DNA of 64,000 nucleotides from Lepidurus packardi (taxonomy: Eukaryota; Arthropoda; Branchiopoda; Notostraca; Triopsidae). Of the stretch, positions 54,255 to 64,000 are shown one piece after another. Numbering within the stretch: position 1 is the first letter of the stretch; each line of letters begins with the position of its first letter. The stretch is from positions 124,001 to 188,000 of the forward strand of contig JAKZAN010000067.1 in the NCBI GenBank assembly GCA_023053545.1. Reading direction: 5' to 3'. The notes beneath the pieces were generated by a model. It was not told the origin of the DNA, did not search any database, and saw nothing but the letters and a program-made list of their open reading frames with translations. The translations under genes and the position numbers were made by a program.

Positions 54255-54367
54255 CATTAATCCATTAATTCCATTAATTTCATTAATAATTTCATTAATA
54301 ATTTCATTAATTTTCATTAATAATTTCATTAATTTCATTAATTCCATTAATACATTAATCCATTAAT
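54255..54367 (+). repeat. CATTAAT patch, unique interruption of the array
   Basis: Twelve CATTAAT motifs start at 54255, 54263, 54272, 54281, 54293, 54305, 54315, 54327, 54336, 54345, 54353 and 54361. Spacings are 8, 9, 9, 12, 12, 10, 12, 9, 9, 8, 8, almost symmetric about the centre. Spacer bases follow the same order in and out (C, TC, TT, AATTT ... AATTT, TT, TC, A, C). GGACTG, CpG and the 20-bp register are absent across about 110 bp. The motif resembles the TTAATCCATTAC monomer just upstream, so local expansion of a satellite fragment is likelier than an insertion. It lies between the ends of the 3,910- and 4,147-bp duplications and was seen once in the window. Confidence 0.93.
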
Positions 54368-56530
54368 TCCTTACGGACTGAATTAATTCGTTATGGACTT
54401 AATTAATTCCTTACGGACTGAATTAATTCCTTACGGACTGAATTAATTCCTTACGGACTGAATTAATTCATTACGGACTTAATTAAATCCTTACCGACTG
54501 AATTAATTCCTTACGGACTGAATTAATTCCTTACGGACTGAATTAATTCCTTAATTAATTCCTTACGGACTGAATTAATTCCTTACGGACTGAATTAATT
54601 CCTTACGGACTGAATTAATTCCTTACGGACTGAATTAATACCTTACGGACTGAATTAAATCCTTACGGACTGAATTAATTCCTTACGGACTGAATTAGTT
54701 CCTTACGTACTGAATTAATTCCTTACGGACTGAATTAATTCCTTTCGGACTTAATTAATTCCTTACGTACTTAATTAATTCCTTACGGTCTGAATTAATT
54801 CCGTACGGATTTTATTAATTCCTTACGGACTGAATTAATTCATTACGGACTTAATTAATCCATTACGGACTGAATTATTACCTTACGAACTGAAGTTATT
54901 CCTTACGGACTGAATTAATTACTTACGGACTAAATTATTTCCTTACGTACTGAAATTATTCCTTACGGACTGAATTAATTCCTTACGGACTGAATTAATT
55001 CCTTACGGACTGAATTAATTCCTTAATTAATTCCTTACGGACTGAATTAATTTCATACGGACTGAATTAATTCCTTACGGACTGAATTAATTCCTTACGG
55101 ACTGAATTAATTCCTTAATTAATTCCTTAAGGACTGAATTAATTTCATACGGACTGAATTAATTCCTTACGGACTGAATTAATACCTTACGGACTGAATT
55201 AAATCCTTACGGACAGAATTAATTCCTTACGAACTGAATTAATTCCTTACGGACTGAATTAATTCCTTACGGACTGAATTAATTCGTTATGGACTTAATT
55301 AATTCCTTACGGACTGAATTAGTTCCTTACGGACTGAATTATTTCCTTACGGACTGAATTAATTCTTTAGGATTGATTGAATTCCGTTCTTACTGAATTA
55401 ATTCCTTACGGACTGAATTAATTCCTTAATTAATTCCTTACGGACTTAATTAATTCCTTACGGAATGAATTAATACCTTACGGACTGAATTAAATCCTTA
55501 CGGACTAAATTAATTCCTTACGGTCTGAATTAAATCATTACGGACTGAATTAATTCCTTACGGACTGAATTAATTCATTACGGACCTAATTAATTCCTTA
55601 CGGACGGAATTAATCCTTTACGGATTTAATTAATTCCTTACGGACTGAATTAAATCCTTTCGGACTTAATTAATTCATTACGGACTTTATTAATTCATTA
55701 CGGACTTAATTAATTCATCACGGACTTAATTAATTCATTACGGACTTAATTAATTCCTTACGGACTGAATTAATTCCTTACGGACTGAATTAAATCCTTA
55801 CGGACTGAATTAATTCATTATGGACTTAATTAATTCCGTAAGGAATGAATGAGTTAATTACGGACTGAATTAATTCCTTACGGCCTGAATTATTTCTTTA
55901 CGGACTGAATTAATTTCATACGGACTGAATTAATTCATTACAGACTTAATTAATCCATTACGGACTGAATTAATTCCTTACGTACTGAACTTATTCCTTA
56001 CGGACTGAATTAATTCCTTACGGACTGAATTAATTCCTTACGGACTTAATTAATTCCTTACGGACTTAATTAATTCCTTACGGACTTAATTAATTCCTTA
56101 CGGAATAAATTAATTCCTTACGGACTGAATTAATTCATTACGGACTGAATTAATTCCTTACGGACTGAATTAATTCCTTACGGACCTAATTAATTCCTTA
56201 CGGACGGAATTAATTCCTTACGGAGGGAATTAATCCCTTACGTACTTAATTAATTCCTTACGGTCTGAATTAATTCCGTACGGATTTAATTAATTCCTTA
56301 CGGACTGAATTAAATCCTTACGGACTGAATTAATTCATTATGGACTTAATTAATTCCGTAAGGAATGAATGAATTAATTACGGACTGAAATAATTCCTTA
56401 CGGACTGAATTAATTCCTTACGGACTGAATTAATTCCTTACGGACTGAATTAATTCGTTACGGACTGAATTAATTTCATACGGACTGAATTAATTCATTA
56501 CTGACTTAATTAATCCATTACGGACTTAAT
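54368..56530. repeat. 4,147-bp-spaced duplication, first copy
   Basis: TTCGTTATGG (54387/58534), TTACCGAC (54491/58638), the GGATTGATTG module (55363/59510) and GGAGGG (56222/60369) are all separated by exactly 4,147 bp. The match covers about 2.16 kb and ends near 56530/60680, where this copy switches into sequence shared with 52.6 kb. The 4,147-bp spacing fits 209 units with four 12-bp units and one 19-bp monomer. The AATAAATT variant near 56105 is present in both copies. Confidence 0.9.
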
Positions 56531-58160
56531 TAATTCATTACGGACTTAATTAAATCCTTACGGACTGAATTAATTCATTATGGACTTAATTAATTCCGTA
56601 TAGAATGAATGAGTTAATTACGGACTGAATTAATTCCTTACGGCCTGAATTATTTCTTTACGGACTGAATTAATTTCATACGGACTGAATTAATTCATTA
56701 CAGACTTAATTAATCCATTACGGACTGAATTAATTCCTTACGTACTGAACTTATTCCTTACGGACTGAATTAATTCCTTACGGACTGAATTAATTCCTTA
56801 CGGACTTAATTAATTCCTTACGGACTTAATTAATTCCTTACGGACTTAATTAATTCCTTACGGACTGAATTAATTCATTACGGACTGAATTAATTCCTTA
56901 CGGACTGAATTAATTCCTTACGGACCTAATTAATTCCTTACGGACGGAATTAATTCCTTACGGAGGGAATTAATCCCTTACGTACTTAATTAATTCCTTA
57001 CGGTCTGAATTAATTCCGTGCGGATTTAATTAATTCCTTACGGACTGAATTAAATCCTTACGGACTGAATTAATTCATTATGGACTTAATTAATTCCGTA
57101 AGAAATGAATGAATTAATTACGGACTGAAATAATTCCTTACGGACTGAATTAATTCCTTACGGACTGAATTAATTCGTTACGGACTGAATTAATTTCATA
57201 CGGACTGAATTAATTCATTACTGACTTAATTAATCCATTACGGACCTAATTAATTCCTTACGTACTGAACTTATTCCTTACGGACTTAATTAATTCCTTA
57301 CGGACTGAATTAATACCTTACGGACTGAATGAAATCCTTACGGACTAAATTAATTCCTTACGGACTGAATTAATTCATTACGGACCTAATTCATTCCTTA
57401 CTGACGGAATTAATTCCTTACGTACTTAATTAATTCCTTACGGTCTGAATTAATTCCGTACGGATTTAATTAATTCCTTACGGACTGAATTAAATCCTTA
57501 CGGACTGAATTAATTCATTATGGACTTAATTAATTCCGTAAGGAATGAATGAATTAATTACGGACTGAAATAATTCCTTACGGACTGAATTAATTCCTTA
57601 CGGACTGAATTAATTCGTTACGGACTGAATTAATTTCATACGGACTGAATTAATTCATTACTGACTTATATAATCCATTACGGACTTAATTAATTCCTTA
57701 CGTACTGAACTTATTCCTTACGGACTTAATTAATTCCTTACGGACTGAATTAATACCTTACGGACTGAATGAAATCCTTACGGACTAAATTAATTCCTTA
57801 CGGACTGAATTAATTCATTACGGACCTAATTCATTCCTTACTGACGGAATTAATTCCTTACGTACTTAATTAATTCCTTACGGTCTGAATTAATTCCGTA
57901 CGGATTTAATTAATTCCTTACGGACTGAATTAAATCCTTACGGACTGAATTAATTCATTATGGACTTAATTAATTCCGTAAGGAATGAATGAGTTAATTA
58001 CGGACTGAAATAATTCCTTACAGACTGAATTAATTCCTTACGGACTGAATTAATTCCTTACGGACTGAATTATTTCCTTACGGACTGAATTATTTCCTTA
58101 CGGACTGAATAAATTTCATACGGACTGAATTAATTCATTACGGACTTAATTAATCCATTA
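56530..58160. repeat. 3,910-bp-spaced duplication, second copy
   Basis: Copy of 52620-54250. Its left junction is at about 56530, where TCCATTACGGACTTAATT is followed by TTCATTACGGACTT instead of the GTACTGAACTTATTCC series of the neighbouring block. It holds GGAGGG at 56962, 740 bp after the previous one. Its private TATATAATCC change near 57665 separates it from the first copy. Confidence 0.88.
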
Positions 58161-58510
58161 CGGACTGAATTAATCCATTACGGACTGAATTAATTCCTTA
58201 CGTACTGAACTTATTCCTTACGGACTGAATTAATTCCTTACGGACTGAATTAATTCCTTACGGACTTAATTAATTCCTTAGGGACTTAATTAATTCCTTA
58301 CGGACTTAATTAATTCCTTACGGACTAAATTAATTCCTTACGGACTGAATTAATTCATTACGGACTGAATTAATTCCTTACGGACTGAATTAATTCCTTA
58401 CGGACCTAATTAATTCCTTACGGACGGAATTAATTCCTTACGGAGGGAATTAATCCCTTACGTACTTAATTAATTCCTTACGGTCTGAATTAATTCCGTA
58501 CGGACTGAAT
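58160..58510. repeat. Normal monomers where the sister copy has the CATTAAT patch
   Basis: About 340 bp of ordinary monomers, including TCCATTAC twice, GTACTGAACTTATTCC, GGACTTAATT monomers, GGACCTAATT, GGACGGAATT and GGAGGG (58442). The block ends at about 58501, where CCGTACGG is followed by ACTGAATT instead of the usual ATTTAATT. That is the crossover into the 4,147-bp-spaced copy. It sits at the same place relative to its neighbours as 54255-54367. Confidence 0.83.
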
Positions 58511-60680
58511 TAATTCCTTACGGACTGAATTAATTCGTTATGGACTTAATTAATTCCTTACGGACTGAATTAATTCCTTACGGACTGAATTAATTCCTTA
58601 CGGACTGAATTAATTCATTACGGACTTAATTAAATCCTTACCGACTGAATTAATTCCTTACGGACTGAATTAATTCCTTACGGACTGAATTAATTCCTTA
58701 ATTAATTCCTTACGGACTGAATTAATTCCTTACGGACTGAATTAATTCCTTACGGACTGAATTAATTCCTTACGGACTGAATTAATACCTTACGGACTGA
58801 ATTAAATCCTTACGGACTGAATTAATTCCTTACGGACTGAATTAGTTCCTTACGTACTGAATTAATTCCTTACGGACTGAATTAATTCCTTTCGGACTTA
58901 ATTAATTCCTTACGTACTTAATTAATTCCTTACGGTCTGAATTAATTCCGTACGGATTTTATTAATTCCTTACGGACTGAATTAATTCATTACGGACTTA
59001 ATTAATCCATTACGGACTGAATTATTACCTTACGAACTGAAGTTATTCCTTACGGACTGAATTAATTACTTACGGACTAAATTATTTCCTTACGTACTGA
59101 AATTATTCCTTACGGACTGAATTAATTCCTTACGGACTGAATTAATTCCTTACGGACTGAATTAATTCCTTAATTAATTCCTTACGGACTGAATTAATTT
59201 CATACGGACTGAATTAATTCCTTACGGACTGAATTAATTCCTTACGGACTGAATTAATTCCTTAATTAATTCCTTAAGGACTGAATTAATTTCATACGGA
59301 CTGAATTAATTCCTTACGGACTGAATTAATACCTTACGGACTGAATTAAATCCTTACGGACAGAATTAATTCCTTACGAACTGAATTAATTCCTTACGGA
59401 CTGAATTAATTCCTTACGGACTGAATTAATTCGTTATGGACTTAATTAATTCCTTACGGACTGAATTAGTTCCTTACGGACTGAATTATTTCCTTACGGA
59501 CTGAATTAATTCTTTAGGATTGATTGAATTCCGTTCTTACTGAATTAATTCCTTACGGACTGAATTAATTCCTTAATTAATTCCTTACGGACTTAATTAA
59601 TTCCTTACGGAATGAATTAATACCTTACGGACTGAATTAAATCCTTACGGACTAAATTAATTCCTTACGGTCTGAATTAAATCATTACGGACTGAATTAA
59701 TTCCTTACGGACTGAATTAATTCATTACGGACCTAATTAATTCCTTACGGACGGAATTAATCCTTTACGGATTTAATTAATTCCTTACGGACTGAATTAA
59801 ATCCTTTCGGACTTAATTAATTCATTACGGACTTTATTAATTCATTACGGACTTAATTAATTCATCACGGACTTAATTAATTCATTACGGACTTAATTAA
59901 TTCCTTACGGACTGAATTAATTCCTTACGGACTGAATTAAATCCTTACGGACTGAATTAATTCATTATGGACTTAATTAATTCCGTAAGGAATGAATGAG
60001 TTAATTACGGACTGAATTAATTCCTTACGGCCTGAATTATTTCTTTACGGACTGAATTAATTTCATACGGACTGAATTAATTCATTACAGACTTAATTAA
60101 TCCATTACGGACTGAATTAATTCCTTACGTACTGAACTTATTCCTTACGGACTGAATTAATTCCTTACGGACTGAATTAATTCCTTACGGACTTAATTAA
60201 TTCCTTACGGACTTAATTAATTCCTTACGGACTTAATTAATTCCTTACGGAATAAATTAATTCCTTACGGACTGAATTAATTCATTACGGACTGAATTAA
60301 TTCCTTACGGACTGAATTAATTCCTTACGGACCTAATTAATTCCTTACGGACGGAATTAATTCCTTACGGAGGGAATTAATCCCTTACGTACTTAATTAA
60401 TTCCTTACGGTCTGAATTAATTCCGTACGGATTTAATTAATTCCTTACGGACTGAATTAAATCCTTACGGACTGAATTAATTCATTATGGACTTAATTAA
60501 TTCCGTAAGGAATGAATGAATTAATTACGGACTGAAATAATTCCTTACGGACTGAATTAATTCCTTACGGACTGAATTAATTCCTTACGGACTGAATTAA
60601 TTCGTTACGGACTGAATTAATTTCATACGGACTGAATTAATTCATTACTGACTTAATTAATCCATTACGGACTTAATTAA
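58510..60680. repeat. 4,147-bp-spaced duplication, second copy
   Basis: Copy of 54368-56530, with the same ordered anchors (TTCGTTATGG 58534, TTACCGAC 58638, GGATTGATTG module 59510, GGAGGG 60369). Part of it, from about 59150, is duplicated again at 3,015 bp (62170 onward). The segment 59801-60920 is repeated directly as 60921-62020. The region was therefore used as a template at least twice. Confidence 0.88.
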
Positions 60681-62040
60681 TTCCTTACGTACTGAACTTA
60701 TTCCTTACGGACTTAATTAATTCCTTACGGACTGAATTAATACCTTACGGACTGAATGAAATCCTTACGGACTAAATTAATTCCTTACGGACTGAATTAA
60801 TTCATTACGGACCTAATTCATTCCTTACTGACGGAATTAATTCCTTACGTACTTAATTAATTCCTTACGGTCTGAATTAATTCCGTACGGATTTAATTAA
60901 TTCCTTACGGACTGAATTAAATCCTTTCGGACTTAATTAATTCATTACGGACTTTATTAATTCATTACGGACTTAATTAATTCATCACGGACTTAATTAA
61001 TTCATTACGGACTTAATTAATTCCTTACGGACTGAATTAATTCCTTACGGACTGAATTAAATCCTTACGGACTGAATTAATTCATTATGGACTTAATTAA
61101 TTCCGTAAGGAATGAATGAGTTAATTACGGACTGAATTAATTCCTTACGGCCTGAATTATTTCTTTACGGACTGAATTAATTTCATACGGACTGAATTAA
61201 TTCATTACAGACTTAATTAATCCATTACGGACTGAATTAATTCCTTACGTACTGAACTTATTCCTTACGGACTGAATTAATTCCTTACGGACTGAATTAA
61301 TTCCTTACGGACTTAATTAATTCCTTACGGACTTAATTAATTCCTTACGGACTTAATTAATTCCTTACGGACTAAATTAATTCCTTACGGACTGAATTAA
61401 TTCATTACGGACTGAATTATTTCCTTACGGACTGAATTAATTCCTTACGGACCTAATTAATTCCTTACGGACGGAATTAATTCCTTACGGAGGGAATTAA
61501 TCCCTTACGTACTTAATTAATTCCTTACGGTCTGAATTAATTCCGTACGGATTTAATTAATTCCTTACGGACTGAATTAAATCCTTACGGACTGAATTAA
61601 TTCATTATGGACTTAATTAATTCCGTAAGGAATGAATGAATTAATTACGGACTGAAATAATTCCTTACGGACTGAATTAATTCCTTACGGACTGAATTAA
61701 TTCGTTACGGACTGAATTAATTTCATACGGACTGAATTAATTCATTACTGACTTAATTAATCCATTACGGACTTAATTAATTCCTTACGTACTGAACTTA
61801 TTCCTTACGGACTTAATTAATTCCTTACGGACTGAATTAATACCTTACGGACTGAATGAAATCCTTACGGACTAAATTAATTCCTTACGGACTGAATTAA
61901 TTCATTACGGACCTAATTCATTCCTTACTGACGGAATTAATTCCTTACGTACTTAATTAATTCCTTACGGTCTGAATTAATTCCGTACGGATTTAATTAA
62001 TTCCTTACGGACTGAATTAAATCCTTACGGACTGAATTAA
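59801..62040. repeat. 1,120/1,100-bp tandem duplication
   Basis: ATCCTTTCGG at 59801 and 60921 and GGAGGG at 60369 and 61489 are spaced exactly 1,120 bp. TTCGTTACGG is spaced 1,100 bp (60601/61701) because the second copy lacks one consensus monomer. Other differences are AATAAATT (60250) against ACTAAATT (61370) and one GAATTATTTCC monomer near 61420. Confidence 0.87.
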
Positions 62041-62169
62041 TTCATTATGGACTTAATTAATTCCGTAAGGAATGAATGAGTTAATTACGGACTGAAATAA
62101 TTCCTTACAGACTGAATTAATTCCTTACGGACTGAATTAATTCCTTACGGACTGAATTAATTCCTTACG

Positions 62170-64000
62170 GACTGAATTAATTCCTTAATTAATTCCTTAC
62201 GGACTGAATTAATTTCATACGGACTGAATTAATTCCTTACGGACTGAATTAATTCCTTACGGACTGAATTAATTCCTTAATTAATTCCTTAAGGACTGAA
62301 TTAATTTCATACGGACTGAATTAATTCCTTACGGACTGAATTAATACCTTACGGACTGAATTAAATCCTTACGGACAGAATTAATTCCTTACGAACTGAA
62401 TTAATTCCTTACGGACTGAATTAATTCCTTACGGACTGAATTAATTCGTTATGGACTTAATTAATTCCTTACGGACTGAATTAGTTCCTTACGGACTGAA
62501 TTATTTCCTTACGGACTGAATTAATTCTTTAGGATTGATTGAATTCCGTTCTTACTGAATTAATTCCTTACGGACTGAATTAATTCCTTAATTAATTCCT
62601 TACGGACTTAATTAATTCCTTACGGAATGAATTAATACCTTACGGACTGAATTAAATCCTTACGGACTAAATTAATTCCTTACGGTCTGAATTAAATCAT
62701 TACGGACTGAATTAATTCCTTACGGACTGAATTAATTCATTACGGACCTAATTAATTCCTTACGGACGGAATTAATCCTTTACGGATTTAATTAATTCCT
62801 TACGGACTGAATTAAATCCTTTCGGACTTAATTAATTCATTACGGACTTTATTAATTCATTACGGACTTAATTAATTCATCACGGACTTAATTAATTCAT
62901 TACGGACTTAATTAATTCCTTACGGACTGAATTAATTCCTTACGGACTGAATTAAATCCTTACGGACTGAATTAATTCATTATGGACTTAATTAATTCCG
63001 TAAGGAATGAATGAGTTAATTACGGACTGAATTAATTCCTTACGGCCTGAATTATTTCTTTACGGACTGAATTAATTTCATACGGACTGAATTAATTCAT
63101 TACAGACTTAATTAATCCATTACGGACTGAATTAATTCCTTACGTACTGAACTTATTCCTTACGGACTGAATTAATTCCTTACGGACTGAATTAATTCCT
63201 TACGGACTTAATTAATTCCTTACGGACTTAATTAATTCCTTACGGACTTAATTAATTCCTTACGGAATAAATTAATTCCTTACGGACTGAATTAATTCAT
63301 TACGGACTGAATTAATTCCTTACGGACTGAATTAATTCCTTACGGACCTAATTAATTCCTTACGGACGGAATTAATTCCTTACGGAGGGAATTAATCCCT
63401 TACGTACTTAATTAATTCCTTACGGTCTGAATTAATTCCGTACGGATTTAATTAATTCCTTACGGACTGAATTAAATCCTTACGGACTGAATTAATTCAT
63501 TATGGACTTAATTAATTCCGTAAGGAATGAATGAATTAATTACGGACTGAAATAATTCCTTACGGACTGAATTAATTCCTTACGGACTGAATTAATTCCT
63601 TACGGACTGAATTAATTCGTTACGGACTGAATTAATTTCATACGGACTGAATTAATTCATTACTGACTTAATTAATCCATTACGGACTTAATTAATTCCT
63701 TACGTACTGAACTTATTCCTTACGGACTTAATTAATTCCTTACGGACTGAATTAATACCTTACGGACTGAATGAAATCCTTACGGACTAAATTAATTCCT
63801 TACGGACTGAATTAATTCATTACGGACCTAATTCATTCCTTACTGACGGAATTAATTCCTTACGTACTTAATTAATTCCTTACGGTCTGAATTAATTCCG
63901 TACGGATTTAATTAATTCCTTACGGACTGAATTAAATCCTTTCGGACTTAATTAATTCATTACGGACTTTATTAATTCATTACGGACTTAATTAATTCAT
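62170..64000. repeat. 3,015-bp-spaced duplication running off the right edge
   Basis: The short-unit junction (59168/62183), AAGGACTG (59276/62291), the GGATTGATTG module (59510/62525), GGAGGG (60369/63384) and ATCCTTTCGG (60921/63936) are all spaced 3,015 bp. The match continues to the last base, so the window ends inside a HOR copy. The spacing fits 152 units with three 12-bp units and one 19-bp monomer (3,040 minus 25). Confidence 0.9.

Larger units (their letters stand above)
1..64000 (+). repeat. 20-bp satellite array spanning the whole window
   Basis: The sequence is an uninterrupted head-to-tail array of a 20-bp monomer, consensus GGACTGAATTAATTCCTTAC, about 3,200 units. All units point the same way: the reverse-complement core CAGTCC was not seen. 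Each monomer has a perfect 10-bp palindrome, GAATTAATTC, and one CpG at the monomer junction (TTAC|GGAC). Consensus GC is 7 of 20. Frequent variants are GGACTTAATT, AATACC, AAATCC, TTCATTAC, TTTCATAC, GTACTGAACTTATTCC, ATCGATTAC and GGACAG. Stops (TGA at base 5, TAA at base 10; two TAA on the other strand) hit every frame within 60 bp, so the consensus codes for nothing beyond about 15 codons. Long arrays with higher-order structure are typical of eukaryotic heterochromatin; the monomer is not one I recognise. The array continues beyond both window ends. Confidence 0.98.

Noticed and set aside
54255-54367. Mobile-element footprint or foreign insertion
   Set aside because: The patch has no coding capacity or terminal repeats, and its motif matches the neighbouring TTAATCCATTA monomer, so internal expansion is more economical.
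1-64000. Protein-coding genes
   Set aside because: The monomer puts TGA and TAA stops in all frames within 60 bp on both strands. Any longer open frames would arise from variant monomers and would have no domain, codon bias or ribosome-site support.
1-64000. Intrinsic terminators or hairpin RNAs from the GAATTAATTC palindrome
   Set aside because: A 10-bp AT-rich palindrome has no loop and no GC-rich stem, and it recurs every 20 bp with no gene to terminate.
1-64000. Bacterial or viral origin of the window
   Set aside because: A 64-kb gene-free array with nested HORs is not a pattern known from bacterial or viral genomes; eukaryotic heterochromatin is the better fit, although the species cannot be told.
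52620-64000. Assembly duplication as the explanation of all long repeats
   Set aside because: Copy-specific substitutions and single-monomer indels separate the copies, so they look like real paralogues, although read depth would be needed to exclude local errors.

Overview
The whole 64-kb window is one head-to-tail tandem array of a 20-bp satellite monomer, consensus GGACTGAATTAATTCCTTAC, about 3,200 copies all in the same orientation. I see no gene, RNA gene, transposon, CRISPR array or single-copy sequence. Consensus GC is 35%. Because 20 is not a multiple of 3, every reading frame on both strands meets stop codons within three monomers, so the array is non-coding by construction. An array this long, with nested higher-order repeats (HORs), is typical of eukaryotic heterochromatin (centromeric, pericentromeric or subtelomeric). 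I do not recognise the monomer and cannot name the organism. The array runs off both ends of the window.

Layout. 1-723: edge block with a 200-bp local period. 724-1180: family I sequence that recurs 10,145 bp downstream. 1181-6760: family II, rich in the CCGTAAGG module, with 212-, 1,504- and 1,576-bp periods. 6760-9840: 1,675-bp HOR. 9840-10868: mixed. 10869-14600: 1,434/1,414-bp HOR. 13800-15960: 1,075-bp derivative. 16046-23500: 691/891-bp HOR with 120- and 160-bp local duplications. 23500-25000: irregular. 25000-30700: 672-bp HOR. 30700-34930: 1,944-bp composite HOR. 34930-36480: most irregular stretch. 36385-46250: 2.4-2.6-kb and 5.9-kb repeats. 46260-53900: about 3.87-kb HOR, two copies. 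52620-64000: overlapping 3,910-, 4,147-, 1,120- and 3,015-bp duplications, the last running off the right edge.

How it is built. A few marked variants act like punctuation: a 12-bp short unit (8-bp deletion), a three-monomer module containing GGATTGATTG and preceded by a 19-bp monomer, a module containing CCGTAAGG (8 bp inverted relative to consensus), and a GGTCTG...GGATTTTATT module. Monomers between them carry ordered point variants. Nearly every HOR length checks out as a whole number of 20-bp units minus 8 per short unit and minus 1 per 19-bp monomer, as expected of unequal exchange or replication slippage in register.

The most unusual spot is 54255-54367. There the 20-bp register, GGACTG and CpG all vanish and are replaced by 12 CATTAAT motifs with near mirror-symmetric spacing, exactly where two large duplications meet. 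Other points of interest are a 12.2-kb desert of the GGATTGATTG module, CpG-decay variants built into HORs, and HOR variants confined to the right-hand 15 kb.
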